From Psychrobacter ciconiae (lineage in GTDB: Bacteria; Pseudomonadota; Gammaproteobacteria; Pseudomonadales; Moraxellaceae), in assembly GCF_904846055.1 (NCBI RefSeq), contig NZ_CAJGYV010000001.1:310001-374000 (forward strand): 64,000 bases of DNA. Reading direction: 5' to 3'. The notes beneath the pieces were generated by a model. It searched no databases. It was not told the origin of the DNA and worked only from the letters and a program-made list of their open reading frames with translations. Both the position numbers and the translations under genes were made by a program. Of the stretch, positions 36,014 to 46,962 are shown in pieces (position 1 is the stretch's first letter; the number at the start of each line of letters is the position of its first letter).

Positions 36014-39000
36014 ATGCCAAAACGTACGGACATCAAAAGCATTTTAATCATTGGCGCAGGCCCTATCGTCATCGGTCAGGCGTGTGAGTTTGACTATTCA
36101 GGCGCGCAAGCTTGTAAAGCGCTTCGCGAAGAAGGTTACCGCGTCATTTTGGTCAACTCAAACCCTGCTACCATCATGACCGACCCTGCCATGGCGGACG
36201 CCACTTACATTGAGCCGATTACGTGGCAAACGGTTGAGCAAATCATCGCCAAAGAGCGCCCCGATGCCATTTTACCAACGATGGGTGGTCAAACGGCGCT
36301 TAACTGCGCCCTTGATTTGGACAAGCACGGCATTTTGACCAAATATAATTGCGAGCTGATTGGCGCGACCAAAGAAGCCATCGAGATGGCAGAAGACCGC
36401 GATTTGTTTGACAAAGCCATGAAGCGTATCGGTCTTGAATGCCCGCGCGCAGAAATTGCCGAAACTATGGAAGAAGCCTTTGCCACCCAAGAAAAATTGG
36501 GCTTTCCGTGTATCATTCGCCCCTCATTTACCATGGGCGGCTCAGGCGGCGGAATTGCTTACAACCGCGATGAATTTATCGAAATTTGCGAGCGCGGCTT
36601 TGACTTATCGCCAACCCATCAGCTTTTGATTGATGAATCCTTAATCGGTTGGAAAGAGTACGAAATGGAAGTCGTTCGCGATAAAAACGACAACTGTATC
36701 ATCATTTGCGCCATTGAAAACTTTGACCCGATGGGCGTTCATACTGGCGACTCTATCACCGTTGCCCCTGCGCAAACGCTGACCGATAAAGAATACCAAA
36801 TCATGCGCAATGCGTCATTGGCGGTACTTCGTGAAATCGGCGTTGAAACCGGTGGCTCAAACGTTCAGTTTGGCTTAAACCCTGAAACGGGTCGCATGGT
36901 TGTGATTGAAATGAACCCGCGTGTGTCGCGCTCGTCGGCGTTGGCATCAAAAGCTACTGGCTTCCCGATTGCTAAAATCGCTGCCAAACTTGCGGTCGGC
37001 TACACTTTAGATGAGCTGCAAAATGACATCACCGGCGGCAAGACTCCGGCAAGCTTTGAGCCTACGCTTGATTACGTCGTTACCAAAATCCCACGCTTTA
37101 ACTTTGAAAAATTCCCCCAAGCCGACAACATTTTATCCACGCAAATGAAATCGGTGGGCGAAGTGATGGCAATTGGTCGTAACTTCCAAGAGTCAATGCA
37201 AAAAGCCCTTCGCGGAATGGAAACCGGTGCTGACGGCTTTGATGAGCAAATAGATTTAACCCAAATTGCCCCTGATAAAGCGCGTAAAGAAATCATCAAC
37301 CGCTTGACCGTTCCGACCCCTGAGCGCATTTATTATGTTGCCGATGCCTTCCGCGCCGGCATGAGCGTTGAGGAAGTCTTTAACTTTACCAAAATTGACC
37401 CTTGGTTTTTGGTGCAAATTGAAGACATCGTCAACACCGAATCTGAAGTCAAAGCGCTTGGCTTTGGCGGCTTAAACGCTGATAATTTACGCCGCTTTAA
37501 ACGTAAAGGCTTGTCCGATTTACGCTTAGCTAAGCTGTTAGGCGTATCGCAAAAGCAGCTGCGTAAAAAGCGTTGGGATTTGGGCGTCAATCCGGTTTAC
37601 AAGCGCGTTGATACTTGCGCCGCGGAATTTGAAACCAGCACCGCTTATATGTATTCAACGTATGATGAAGAATGCGAAGCCAATCCAACGGACAAGAAAA
37701 AAATTATGGTCATCGGCGGCGGTCCGAACCGAATCGGTCAAGGCATTGAGTTTGACTATTGCTGTGTTCATGCCGCCCTTGCCATGCGCGATGACGGCTA
37801 TGAGACCATCATGGTCAACTGTAACCCTGAAACTGTTTCGACCGATTACGACACCTCAGACCGCTTGTATTTTGAGCCAATCACTTTGGAAGACGTGCTT
37901 GAAATCGTTCGCATTGAAAATCCAGATGGCGTTATCGTTCAGTTTGGTGGTCAAACACCGCTAAAACTTGCGCGAGCTTTAGAGTCTGCTGGGGTTAAAA
38001 TCATTGGCACAAGCCCTGATGCCATCGACCGCGCCGAAGACCGTGAGCGTTTTCAGCATATGATTCACCAGTTGAATTTAACTCAGCCGTCAAACGCGTT
38101 AGCCACCAGTTTAGAAGATGGTTTGGTCAAAGCGAAAGAAGTCGGCTACCCGCTTGTCGTTCGCCCGTCTTACGTGTTGGGTGGTCGTGCGATGGAAATC
38201 GTTTATAACGAAAATGAGCTGAAGCACTACTTAAAAACTGCCGTTCAAGCCTCAAACGAAGCGCCAGTTCTTCTTGACCGCTTTTTGGACGACGCGATTG
38301 AAGTGGATGTGGACTGCGTTTGCGACGGCACGGATGTGGTTATCGGCGGCATCATGCAGCACATTGAGCAAGCCGGCGTTCACTCAGGCGACTCGGCGTG
38401 TTCATTGCCGCCATACTCGCTATCGGACGAGCTTTGCGATGTCATGCGCGCGCAAACGGTCGCCATGGCAAAAGAGCTTGGCGTAGTGGGCTTAATGAAC
38501 GTTCAATTTGCGGTAAAAGGCGACACCGTTTATATTTTGGAAGTCAACCCACGAGCGGCGCGAACCGTTCCTTTTGTCTCAAAATGTATCGGAACGTCTT
38601 TAGCACAAGTTGCCGCGCGCTGTATGGCAGGAGTGAGTTTAAAAGACCAAGGCTTTACCAAAGAGATTACCCCTGATTTTTACGCGGTCAAAGAAGCGGT
38701 GTTCCCCTTTGCCAAGTTCCCTGGTGTTGACCCGATTTTAAGCCCTGAGATGAAATCAACGGGTGAGGTCATGGGCGTTGGCAAAACCTTTGGCGAGGCG
38801 TTTTATAAAGCCATCATCGGCAGTAATGAGCGCTTGCCTGGCTTGCCAACTGAGGGCGAGACCAAAACGGTCTTTATCTCAGTTCGCGACAGCGATAAAG
38901 CACAAGTTATCCCGATTGCCAAAACCTTAGCTGACTTTGGTTTTAACATCGTTGCCACCACAGGAACCCAAAAAGTGCTTGCGGAAAATGGTATCGATTG

Positions 39001-39265
39001 CACCCAAATCAATAAAGTTACCGAAGGTCGACCGCATATCGTTGATGCTTTGAAAAACGGTAAAATTGATTTAATCATCAACACCACCGAAGGCAAACAG
39101 GCGCAAGAAGACTCGTTCTCAATCCGCCGAAGCGCCCTTCAAAGCAAAGTGTTTTATGTGACTACATTAGGCGCAGCCGATGCGGTTTGTAAGTCTTATG
39201 CAGTTGATTTGCCATTTGATGTTTACAAATTGCAGGACTTAAATAAAGAGACATTGAACGCCTAA
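36014..39265 (+). CDS. carB: Carbamoyl-phosphate synthase large subunit
   Basis: The 1083-residue protein makes carbamoyl phosphate from bicarbonate, ATP and ammonia. It has two ATP-grasp halves: [17 protein letters not shown] at the start with [10 protein letters not shown], and [15 protein letters not shown] near residue 560. A C-terminal allosteric MGS-like domain ([10 protein letters not shown] near 970) follows. Its length is about that of the E. coli subunit. GTAGCTCC lies just upstream but no canonical ribosome site is seen. A strong terminator lies about 120 nt downstream. Confidence 0.97.
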   Translation: MPKRTDIKSILIIGAGPIVIGQACEFDYSGAQACKALREEGYRVILVNSNPATIMTDPAMADATYIEPITWQTVEQIIAKERPDAILPTMGGQTALNCALDLDKHGILTKYNCELIGATKEAIEMAEDRDLFDKAMKRIGLECPRAEIAETMEEAFATQEKLGFPCIIRPSFTMGGSGGGIAYNRDEFIEICERGFDLSPTHQLLIDESLIGWKEYEMEVVRDKNDNCIIICAIENFDPMGVHTGDSITVAPAQTLTDKEYQIMRNASLAVLREIGVETGGSNVQFGLNPETGRMVVIEMNPRVSRSSALASKATGFPIAKIAAKLAVGYTLDELQNDITGGKTPASFEPTLDYVVTKIPRFNFEKFPQADNILSTQMKSVGEVMAIGRNFQESMQKALRGMETGADGFDEQIDLTQIAPDKARKEIINRLTVPTPERIYYVADAFRAGMSVEEVFNFTKIDPWFLVQIEDIVNTESEVKALGFGGLNADNLRRFKRKGLSDLRLAKLLGVSQKQLRKKRWDLGVNPVYKRVDTCAAEFETSTAYMYSTYDEECEANPTDKKKIMVIGGGPNRIGQGIEFDYCCVHAALAMRDDGYETIMVNCNPETVSTDYDTSDRLYFEPITLEDVLEIVRIENPDGVIVQFGGQTPLKLARALESAGVKIIGTSPDAIDRAEDRERFQHMIHQLNLTQPSNALATSLEDGLVKAKEVGYPLVVRPSYVLGGRAMEIVYNENELKHYLKTAVQASNEAPVLLDRFLDDAIEVDVDCVCDGTDVVIGGIMQHIEQAGVHSGDSACSLPPYSLSDELCDVMRAQTVAMAKELGVVGLMNVQFAVKGDTVYILEVNPRAARTVPFVSKCIGTSLAQVAARCMAGVSLKDQGFTKEITPDFYAVKEAVFPFAKFPGVDPILSPEMKSTGEVMGVGKTFGEAFYKAIIGSNERLPGLPTEGETKTVFISVRDSDKAQVIPIAKTLADFGFNIVATTGTQKVLAENGIDCTQINKVTEGRPHIVDALKNGKIDLIINTTEGKQAQEDSFSIRRSALQSKVFYVTTLGAADAVCKSYAVDLPFDVYKLQDLNKETLNA

Positions 39266-39311
39266 GAGTTGACGCCACGCATTAATTTGAGTAAATTAAG
39301 CGTTAGCAAGC

Positions 39312-39350
39312 TTGATGCAAAACTTACTTTTAACCGCTGTTTTGCATCAA
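39312..39350 (+). repeat. 12-bp perfect inverted repeat after carB
   Basis: TTGATGCAAAAC (39312-39323) and GTTTTGCATCAA (39339-39350) are perfect complements with a 15-nt loop. There is no T tail, so it may protect the 3' end of the carB RNA or bind a protein. Confidence 0.6.
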
Positions 39351-39378
39351 TGCTCAAAATCTTATCAAAAAACTCCTT

Positions 39379-39414
39379 AAAGCATAGCCGCCGCGCTGCG
39401 ACTATGCTTTTTAT
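39379..39414 (+). terminator. Terminator after carB
   Basis: Stem AAAGCATAG / CTATGCTTT with a GC-rich loop and following T-rich sequence. Confidence 0.8.
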
Positions 39415-39493
39415 TATGATTGAATTTTAAAAGTTGATTTTGCAGGTTGTCACCGCTTTATCATCACTTATTTTATTGTTATTAACAACCCAC

Positions 39494-39536
39494 ATTGACA
39501 TGTCAATATCACACCATCTCTTTGAGGTGGTGTGAT
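39494..39536 (+). promoter_or_regulatory. greA leader: palindrome and long hairpin
   Basis: ATTGACATGTCAAT is a perfect 14-bp palindrome (39494-39507). It directly abuts a 13-bp stem (39508-39520 with 39524-39536, one G-U pair, TTT loop). The greA start codon is 23 nt further. Possible operator or attenuator. Confidence 0.5.
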
Positions 39537-39558
39537 GGTATTGGCTTAAGGAAAAACT

Positions 39559-40035
39559 ATGCAACGCTATCCAATGACGCCGCAAGGTCATGCCACACTT
39601 GAAGCTGAACTTAAACAGCTAAAAAACATCGATCGCCCAAGAATCACAGCGGCAATCGCTGAAGCCCGCGAACATGGCGATTTAAAAGAAAACGCCGAAT
39701 ACCATGCCGCGCGCGAGCAGCAAGGATTCTGTGAAGCGCGAATCCGTGATATCGAAGCCAAGCTTGGCGGCGCTCAAGTGATCGACCCATCAAGCCTGCC
39801 AAAAGAAGGTCGCGTGGTGTTTGGGGTGACCGTCGTGATTGAAAATATGGACACCGAAGAAGAAAAGCGCTACAAAATCGTCGGCGATGATGAGGCGGAT
39901 TTTAAAGCCGGAAAAATTTCCGTTAACTCTCCTATTGCTCGCGGCTTGATTGGCAAGTCAGAAGGCGATGAAGCGCGAATCCAAACCCCAAGCGGTGTGG
40001 TGGAATACGAAGTAATGGAAGTCATTTACGAGTAA
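39559..40035 (+). CDS. greA: Transcription elongation factor GreA
   Basis: The 158-residue factor stimulates RNA cleavage by backtracked RNA polymerase. The N-terminal coiled coil carries the tip residues in [20 protein letters not shown], and the C-terminal globular domain has [20 protein letters not shown] precedes the ATG. Length and sequence are typical. Confidence 0.97.
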   Translation: MQRYPMTPQGHATLEAELKQLKNIDRPRITAAIAEAREHGDLKENAEYHAAREQQGFCEARIRDIEAKLGGAQVIDPSSLPKEGRVVFGVTVVIENMDTEEEKRYKIVGDDEADFKAGKISVNSPIARGLIGKSEGDEARIQTPSGVVEYEVMEVIYE

Positions 40036-40234
40036 GGCTTTTTAATCACATTTTTAAAAATCTTAATAACACAATTTAATGACGAAATTTAGTTACATAA
40101 TTGTGCTGTAAGCGAATGCCCTGTTTAGCGCATAATTTGCTTTATTTTGAAGTTAAATTGACCCTTATCATTGAGCGATTGCTGTGGTAAGGGTTTTAAA
40201 TTTTTATGGTTATTTAGGGTTGAGGCTTGCGGAT

Positions 40235-41035
40235 ATGGGTTATTTTACAACTAAAACATTGGGCGTTATTTGTGCTTTGGCGGCAATTTTGCCTCTGACT
40301 GCTCATGCAGCGACCAAAGTGACGGTTGCTCCTGTGGCAAGCAGCGCCACCATCATTGAGCAATCAAGCGACGGCAAGGTTGCTACCATTACCGCAACGC
40401 CAACAGGCATCACCATGCAAAACGGTGCGCCTTATTATGCAACCCAAGTGAGCACCTCGCCGCGATACGTGACCAAAACGCAAAATGTCGGGGTGGCAGT
40501 CACGCCAGTCGTTCCAGTTGCAACCACGGTTGTCACCGCGCCGACCGCCGCAAATACAGTCATCACACCCATAGCGACAACGGCAGACAATACGGTCATA
40601 AGCGTGGCTCAACCGACCGCGCCCGCCACAAGCGTTGCCCTAAAGACGCTTGAAATTACCCCAACCTTTAGCACCGAAGGCGTGGTCACCGCCAATACCA
40701 AAATCATGAAAGTGCTTAAAGACAGCAGCGGTCGTGAGTTTGCCGTTCCTGCCAATAAAATCAATGCAGGCGATGTGATTGAATATCATACGAATTATGT
40801 CAATACCACGCCGCAGCCGGTGACGGATTTAAATGCCAAGCTGATACTGCCGCAAAATATCAAGCTGATTTCTTTGCAAAGTAGCTTGCCAACTTACGCG
40901 CAATTGGGCGATACCTATCAAGTGATTGACCAAAACGCGGTGGTGACCCAAAGCTACTCAGGGCTTAAGTGGGATTTGGTCGATTTGGCGGCAAATACGC
41001 CGCAAACTGTGGTCATTCGCGCCCAAGTCCAATAA
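40235..41035 (+). CDS. Secreted DUF11-like repeat protein
   Basis: The 266-residue protein has a signal peptide ending LTAHAAT. A Val/Thr/Ala-rich low-complexity middle (about 70-145, with TTVVTAPTAAN-like runs) follows, then a C-terminal DUF11-like beta domain (INAGDVIEYHTNYVNTT...PVTDLNAKLILP). Similar proteins are surface or periplasmic with unknown role. The ATG at 40235 has GAGG about 9 nt upstream. The longer reading from 40184 has no ribosome site. Confidence 0.65.
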   Translation: MGYFTTKTLGVICALAAILPLTAHAATKVTVAPVASSATIIEQSSDGKVATITATPTGITMQNGAPYYATQVSTSPRYVTKTQNVGVAVTPVVPVATTVVTAPTAANTVITPIATTADNTVISVAQPTAPATSVALKTLEITPTFSTEGVVTANTKIMKVLKDSSGREFAVPANKINAGDVIEYHTNYVNTTPQPVTDLNAKLILPQNIKLISLQSSLPTYAQLGDTYQVIDQNAVVTQSYSGLKWDLVDLAANTPQTVVIRAQVQ

Positions 41036-41098
41036 TGCCTTTGCGCTTTACTCATTGTTAATGGTTGGTATTTCGCCTGTTTTCGTTGGTCGCTTTTT

Positions 41099-42289
41099 AT
41101 GATTGTGATGCGCTTGTTGTCCTCACTGAAACACAATGAGTCCGAGCGCGGGATTTTTCATTTAGGTCGCGCACTGGTTAAAAATGGTTATACGTCCATT
41201 ATCATATCAAGTGCCGACTATGATGATGAGCTGGTCAAGCGCTTAGAGCGTGAGGGCAGCATTTATCATCAGCTGTTTATGAATAAAAAATCGTGGCGGG
41301 CGCTGTTACGTGTCGCGCCGCTGCGCAGGCTTATTGAGCACTATCAGCCGGACATCATCCACGTTCATTCACGAACGCCTGCTTGGGTGCTGCATTTGGC
41401 GCTGCGCCATGCAAGGGTTGCCAGACAACCGAAGCTGGTGTCGACCATGTACGGTTTTTATCCGATCAATAAATACTCGCAAGCGCTTCTTGACGTGGAT
41501 ACCATCATCACGGTGTCAGACAGCGTCACTCAATACCTTCAGCAGCGAATGCGCCGTGAGCATTTAGCACCGCGCAAGATTAAGCGCATCTACCGCGGGG
41601 TTGACACGCGGATTTATCCGTATCGCCATAACCCGTCAGTATATTGGCTCCGGCAAACCTTCGCTGAATACCCTGAACTTGAGCATAAAAAATGGCTCGT
41701 GTTTCCAACGGTGATTGGTAGTGAATACGGTCAGGAATGGCTGATCGATATTTTAGGCAATTTGCAGGAGCAATTTGCTAACATTCACGTCATTATCATG
41801 GATGAAGACGACAAAATCGGTGACGTTCCACACGAGGATTTTCGCCAGCGCAGCACCACGCTTGGACTTGCCCCGCGCATCACCTATGTCGGCAGCCGCC
41901 GCGATGACATGCGCGAGTGGCTGTCAGCGGCAAACATCGTCCTTGCGCTTGCCAATCAGCCCGAATCCATCGGCATCAACGCCTTGCAAGCCATCCACCT
42001 TGGAACGCCCGTCATCGGTTGGGACCAAGCAGCATATAGCGAAATCTTGCAGCCGCTATTTCCTGAAGGTTTGGTCAAAAAACACAACGCCAAAGCCCTT
42101 TGCCGAACGGTCAGAAATCAGCTTGAAAGCGTCACCCGCCCCGACATGACCAACAAATTTACCATGCGTGAAATGATTGCTGAAACCCTTGGCGTTTATC
42201 AAGCGCTGCATTTGCAAAGCCTTGAAGAAGAGCGGCGACAGCTTGTAGCAAAGCGTAAGAAAAAACGCTTAAAATATCCGTTAAAATGA
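41099..42289 (+). CDS. Glycosyltransferase family 4 (LPS/capsule type)
   Basis: The 396-residue GT-B glycosyltransferase has an N-terminal domain with ADYDDELVKRLEREG and PDIIHVHSRTP, a C-terminal donor domain with RGVDTRIYPY, and the Glu-containing QPESIGINALQAIHLGTPVIGWD that matches the GT4 EX7E motif. It probably adds a sugar to lipopolysaccharide core. No ribosome site is obvious. It follows the DUF11-like gene by 63 nt on the same strand. Confidence 0.82.
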   Translation: MIVMRLLSSLKHNESERGIFHLGRALVKNGYTSIIISSADYDDELVKRLEREGSIYHQLFMNKKSWRALLRVAPLRRLIEHYQPDIIHVHSRTPAWVLHLALRHARVARQPKLVSTMYGFYPINKYSQALLDVDTIITVSDSVTQYLQQRMRREHLAPRKIKRIYRGVDTRIYPYRHNPSVYWLRQTFAEYPELEHKKWLVFPTVIGSEYGQEWLIDILGNLQEQFANIHVIIMDEDDKIGDVPHEDFRQRSTTLGLAPRITYVGSRRDDMREWLSAANIVLALANQPESIGINALQAIHLGTPVIGWDQAAYSEILQPLFPEGLVKKHNAKALCRTVRNQLESVTRPDMTNKFTMREMIAETLGVYQALHLQSLEEERRQLVAKRKKKRLKYPLK

Positions 42290-42356
42290 AGCTTTAACAG
42301 CTAGCGGAGCTATCAGCACTTGCTAAAATACCGATAGCTCTTAAAGTTAATAAAAA

Positions 42357-43841
42357 CTATTGAATACTTGCGCACCAATATTTGGTCACCACGTATTCTT
42401 CAATGCCGTATTTTGAGCCTTCACGACCAAATCCGGACTGCTTCACGCCGCCAAAAGGCGCCACCGCCGTTGAAATCATGCCAGTATTGTGACCGACCAT
42501 GCCGTACTCTAACGCTTCGGTCACGCGCCAAGCTTGCGCAAAATCGCGGCTATAAAAATATGCCGCCAGCCCAAAAATGGTATCGTTTGCCGCTTGAATG
42601 GCGTCATCTTCAGTAGCAAATTCAAAAATTGGTGCAACAGGACCAAAAATTTCTTCACGAGCAAGCTGCATCTCCTCGGTGACATGACTAATCACCGTTG
42701 GGTTAAAGCTTAACTCAGAAGCCGCATTTTTATCGCCGCCAGTGAGCACTTTTGCGCCTTTATCGACCGCATCTTTAAGTAACCCTTGCACTTTTTCAAG
42801 GGCATCATGGTTGATTAAAGGTCCAATATCCACGCCTTCATCCATGCCATTGCCGACGGTAAGCGCCTGAACTTTTTTGGTAAAAATGGCTAAAAACTCG
42901 TCTTTAATGCTGCTTTGAACAAAAACACGGTTGGCGCAAACACAAGTTTGACCTGCGTTTCGGTATTTTGAGGCAATCAAACCTTCCGCTGCCGCTTCTA
43001 AATCAGCACTTTCAAAAACGATAAACGGCGCGTTACCACCAAGCTCAAGCGACAGCTTTTTGATGGTTGGCGCACATTCTGCCATCAATTTGCGACCGAC
43101 CTCGGTTGAGCCGGTAAAGGATAATTTTTTCACGCGTGAATCACTGGTAAGCACGCCGCCGATAACGGACGCTTTTCCGGTCACCACTTGAAAAACCCCT
43201 GCCGGAATCCCTGCTTGTTCTGCCAATACCGCAAGCGCAAGCGCTGAAAATGGCGTCTCGGTCGCCGGCTTAACAATCATGGTGCAGCCTGAAGCTAACG
43301 CCGGCGCGGCTTTTCGAGTAATCATTGCCGCCGGAAAATTCCACGGGGTAATCGCCGCGCAAACGCCCACCGGCTGTTTTAGAACCACATATCGCAAATC
43401 ACTTTTTTCTGCCGGAATGGTGTCGCCATAAATGCGCTTGCCTTCTTCGCCAAACCACTCAATAAAGCTGTTGGCGTAATCTATCTCACCGCGCGACTCA
43501 ATAAGCGGCTTGCCCTGCTCGGCGGTCATGAGGATTGCTAAATCCTCTTTATTGCCCTCAATCAGCTTTGACCATTTTTTTAGCAACAAACTGCGCTCTT
43601 TGGCGGTTTTTTGCGCCCAAGCAATTTGCGCAGTTTGAGCGGCGGCAACGGCAGCGTTGATGTCGTCTTCGGTTAAGCTTGGGATGCGACCGATGACCTT
43701 GCCGGTAAATGGATTGGTCACCTCGATAGTACCGCCGCTGCTCGCGTCATGCCAGCCGCCTTTAAAAAAGCATTGCTGCTGAAACAGCTCAGGATTGCTC
43801 AGCGATAAGTTTTGGTCTGATGAGTGGCTATTTTGAGTCAC
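42357..43841 (-). CDS. gabD: Succinate-semialdehyde dehydrogenase (NADP+)
   Basis: The 494-residue aldehyde dehydrogenase oxidises succinate semialdehyde in GABA use. It has the NAD(P)-binding segment ITPWNFPAAMITRK, the active Glu in LELGGNAPF, the catalytic Cys in AGQTCVCANR, and the C-terminal GGVKQSGFGREGSKYGIEEY. The start is a GTG at 43841, with AAGGA about 9 nt upstream. No gabT neighbour is seen. The gene is monocistronic as far as the window shows. Confidence 0.9.
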   Translation of the reverse strand: MTQNSHSSDQNLSLSNPELFQQQCFFKGGWHDASSGGTIEVTNPFTGKVIGRIPSLTEDDINAAVAAAQTAQIAWAQKTAKERSLLLKKWSKLIEGNKEDLAILMTAEQGKPLIESRGEIDYANSFIEWFGEEGKRIYGDTIPAEKSDLRYVVLKQPVGVCAAITPWNFPAAMITRKAAPALASGCTMIVKPATETPFSALALAVLAEQAGIPAGVFQVVTGKASVIGGVLTSDSRVKKLSFTGSTEVGRKLMAECAPTIKKLSLELGGNAPFIVFESADLEAAAEGLIASKYRNAGQTCVCANRVFVQSSIKDEFLAIFTKKVQALTVGNGMDEGVDIGPLINHDALEKVQGLLKDAVDKGAKVLTGGDKNAASELSFNPTVISHVTEEMQLAREEIFGPVAPIFEFATEDDAIQAANDTIFGLAAYFYSRDFAQAWRVTEALEYGMVGHNTGMISTAVAPFGGVKQSGFGREGSKYGIEEYVVTKYWCASIQ

Positions 43842-44207
43842 GGTGTTGTCCTTAATTAAATAGTAAAAAATTAAATATTAAAAATTATAAAAATTGCTTG
43901 ATAAATTTTATGCTGATTTAAAAATTACTGTTCTACCCTAACGCCTTGCTTGCCTGTTATCTTTACCTATTTTGTTAATTTTAACGGTTATGGTCTCTAA
44001 AACGCTTCGGTTTGAAATGAAAAATTAAGCCTTACCTGATTGTTAACCGCACTTGCAAGCCGTTACCAAATTTCTGACTTGGCTGTGCTATAATTACCGA
44101 TACTTCGCGGCTTTTTAGTCGCTTTTTTATTTAGCGGTTTTTAGCTGATTAAAACGTCGTTTATTTATTCTTTTTTACGATAATCCGATTAAAAATTTGA
44201 GTGTGCT
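43842..44207 (+). promoter_or_regulatory. Divergent promoter region gabD / GltB-like gene
   Basis: The 366-bp gap contains an extended -10 box TGCTATAAT (44086-44094; TATAAT 44089-44094) about 115 nt before the GltB-like gene. A T-rich stretch (44110-44160) follows it. The rest is AT-rich with no gene seen. Confidence 0.45.
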
Positions 44208-45980
44208 ATGCCCCAATCCAGAACCAATCTAAACCCCAAACCCAAACAAAACCTCCCTTATGTCATTGGGCTACTTTTGCGCTATGGCGTATTTGCGGCG
44301 ACCATCGTGCTGTTTTTATTGGGCGTATTTTTGGTCAATTGGTGGCTGTTTGTTATCGGTGGCATCGGCGCAGGACTAGGGATTTATGATTTAATTCAGC
44401 GCAAACACGCCATTTTATACAATTATCCGGTGGCAGGTCACATTCGCTATATTTTAGAAGATTTTCGCCCTGAAATTCGTCAGTATTTGCTTGAAAATGA
44501 CAAAGAACAAGTGCCGTTTTCGCGGCAGCAGCGCGCCCTTGTCTATCAGCGCGCCAAAAACGTCAGCGATACCAACGCTTTTGGGACGCTCGATAACTTA
44601 TATGAGCATGGCAAAGAGTGGTTTTTGCAATCAGAAATCAATCAGCCGATTACCGATAATGATTTTCGCATTACCGTCGGCGGCGAGCGCTGCGCCCAAC
44701 CTTATGATATGTCGGTGTTTAACATCTCGGCGATGAGCTTTGGCAGCCTATCAGCAAACGCGATTATGGCGCTTAACCAAGGCGCAAAAATGGGCAACTT
44801 TACCCATGATACCGGCGAAGGTGCCATCAGCCCTTATCATCGCAAATTTGGCGGTGATTTGATTTGGGAGCTTGGCACCGGCTACTTTGGCTGCCGTGAT
44901 GACAACGGTCATTTTAATCCTGAAACCTTTGCCAAACAGGCGGTTGATCCGCAAGTTAAAATGATCGAAATCAAGCTATCACAAGGCGCAAAACCGGGAA
45001 AAGGCGGCGTTTTGCCGAGCGAAAAAATCACCGAAGAAATTGCCGCCACGCGCCACGTGCCGATGGGGCAAGATTGTATTTCGCCCTCCGCGCATTCAGC
45101 GTTTAGCAACCCCTATGAGATGGTTGACTTTTGGCAGCAGCTTCGCGAATTATCTGGCAGAAAACCAGTAGGCTTTAAGCTTTGTATCGGTCAGCCGTGG
45201 CAGTTTATGGCGATTGTTAAAGCCATGATTGAGCGGGACAATTATCCTGATTTTATCGTCATTGACGGCGCAGAAGGCGGTACGGGCGCTGCTCCCGTTG
45301 AGTTTATGGACAGCGTTGGCATGCCGCTTGTCGATGGCTTTTTACTGGTTCATAATACCTTGGTTGGGGCGGGCATCCGCGATAAAATCAAGCTTGGGGT
45401 GAGCGGTAAAATCGTCTCAGGGTTTGACATTGCGCGGATGCTGGCGCTTGGCGCAGATTGGTGCAATTCAGCTCGCGGCTTTATGTTTGCGGTCGGCTGT
45501 ATTCAGTCGCGCTCGTGCCATACCAACACTTGCCCGACCGGCGTTGCCACTCAAGACCCATTTCGCCAAAGGGCGCTTGATGTTCCAAGTAAGGCGGAGC
45601 GCGTGGCAAGCTTTCATAAAAATACCTTAAAATCGCTTGCCAGTATCGTCGGCGCGGTGGGGCTTTCGCACCCAAGCCACTTGCAGCCGTATCATATCGC
45701 AAGGCGGCTTGAGGACGGTCAGATTAAGCTGCTCTCCAAGTACTACTATTTTACTGATGAAGGGGCGCTTCTTGACCAAAGCGCGCGTTCAGATGTGTTT
45801 AACCAAATGTGGGTGATGGCAGACCCAAGCAGCTTTTTACCTGACCATGATGCGCTCATCGCTTATAATAAAGACTCGCGGGACAAAGGCAAAAACACCA
45901 AAGCTCAATCAATAAAAACGGTAAATGCCGCGCCAAATGAGCCGCTATCAAAGTCGCTTCAGCTTGGTACTCGGTCTTAA
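44208..45980 (+). CDS. FMN-binding glutamate-synthase-like protein
   Basis: The 590-residue protein has one or two N-terminal transmembrane helices (about residues 20-65) and then a glutamate-synthase FMN domain: NISAMSFGSLSANAI, the GGDLIWELGTGYFGC region, KPGKGGVLP, GAEGGTGAAP and CHTNTCPTGVATQDP with its cluster-type cysteines. Such membrane-linked GltB domain proteins are widespread and of uncertain substrate; the glutaminase domain is absent. The ATG has only weak ribosome site support. Confidence 0.88.
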   Translation: MPQSRTNLNPKPKQNLPYVIGLLLRYGVFAATIVLFLLGVFLVNWWLFVIGGIGAGLGIYDLIQRKHAILYNYPVAGHIRYILEDFRPEIRQYLLENDKEQVPFSRQQRALVYQRAKNVSDTNAFGTLDNLYEHGKEWFLQSEINQPITDNDFRITVGGERCAQPYDMSVFNISAMSFGSLSANAIMALNQGAKMGNFTHDTGEGAISPYHRKFGGDLIWELGTGYFGCRDDNGHFNPETFAKQAVDPQVKMIEIKLSQGAKPGKGGVLPSEKITEEIAATRHVPMGQDCISPSAHSAFSNPYEMVDFWQQLRELSGRKPVGFKLCIGQPWQFMAIVKAMIERDNYPDFIVIDGAEGGTGAAPVEFMDSVGMPLVDGFLLVHNTLVGAGIRDKIKLGVSGKIVSGFDIARMLALGADWCNSARGFMFAVGCIQSRSCHTNTCPTGVATQDPFRQRALDVPSKAERVASFHKNTLKSLASIVGAVGLSHPSHLQPYHIARRLEDGQIKLLSKYYYFTDEGALLDQSARSDVFNQMWVMADPSSFLPDHDALIAYNKDSRDKGKNTKAQSIKTVNAAPNEPLSKSLQLGTRS

Positions 45981-46077
45981 CGACATGATTTGGCAGCTTG
46001 CAAGTTTATTGCGGTTGCCCGTTATTTATTTTAAATTTATTATTTTTTCAACCTTGCTTGATATAGACTGATACTTT

Positions 46078-46863
46078 ATGCCGCGAGCTTCTTTTTTTCC
46101 GATTGTTGCGTTAAGCGCTGCGTTACTTGGCGGCTGCAAACAAGACTTAAGCCAAATGGTTGATTTTGATGACGATTCGGCAACTTGTGTTAATCAATTT
46201 GAGCCATTTGCGTTTAGCATTTGCACAACTTCCGCCGATAAATTACAACTTTTTTGGCAAGATGAGCAAAAAAAACCGCTGCTTACTTTTGACAAGGTGA
46301 TTCATCAGTTAACTGGCGCTAAGCTTGATTTTGCGATGAACGCCGGAATGTACGATGATGAGTTTGCGCCGATTGGCTACACGGTGATTCAAGGTCGCGA
46401 AATTCATAGCCTTAACACTAATGAGGGCGGCGGTAACTTTCATTTGTTGCCAAATGGCGTGCTTTGGTGGGACAAATCGGGTCACATTGCCATTGAAGAA
46501 AGCCGAGCGCTTGGCGAAAAGTTAAAAAATCAGCAAATCACCCCATGGTTTGCCACCCAGTCAGGACCTATGCTCGTCATTAATAACCAAATTCACCCCA
46601 AATTTAATCCAAAAAGCACCTCAAAAAAACCACGAAATGGCGCGGGCGTTTGCAGTGATGGCAGCATAAAGCTGGTCATTAGCGATGAGCCGGTGACGTT
46701 TTATGACTTTGCAAGCTTATTTAAAGACCATCTTGGCTGCCCAAATGCGCTATTTTTGGATGGCGGGGTGGCGTCAGCGCTGTATTCACCAGAGCTTGAG
46801 CGCCACGACCAACAAGATATGGGGGTGATGATTGGCGCGGTGTCAAAAGATAACGACAACTAA
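46078..46863 (+). CDS. Phosphodiester glycosidase-like (NAGPA/DUF2233) lipoprotein
   Basis: The 261-residue product has a lipoprotein signal (LLGGCK). A mature NAGPA-type domain follows: LDFAMNAGMYDDEFAPIGY, WFATQSGPMLVI, KPRNGAGVC and LFLDGGVASALY. The family includes N-acetylglucosamine phosphodiester alpha-glycosidases and exopolysaccharide-related phosphodiester glycosidases. It should be anchored in the periplasm or outer membrane. No good ribosome site is seen. Confidence 0.82.
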   Translation: MPRASFFPIVALSAALLGGCKQDLSQMVDFDDDSATCVNQFEPFAFSICTTSADKLQLFWQDEQKKPLLTFDKVIHQLTGAKLDFAMNAGMYDDEFAPIGYTVIQGREIHSLNTNEGGGNFHLLPNGVLWWDKSGHIAIEESRALGEKLKNQQITPWFATQSGPMLVINNQIHPKFNPKSTSKKPRNGAGVCSDGSIKLVISDEPVTFYDFASLFKDHLGCPNALFLDGGVASALYSPELERHDQQDMGVMIGAVSKDNDN

Positions 46864-46962
46864 TTGTGTGGATAACTCGCCCAAGGGCATCTTTAGTTTG
46901 CTACAATACGCTCAATTTTTACACCTTACTTTTTCTTTTTAAATTTTTATTGCGAGATGACT

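Noticed and set aside
36272..38676. Extra frames within carB
   Set aside because: Shadow frames in a strongly coding region.
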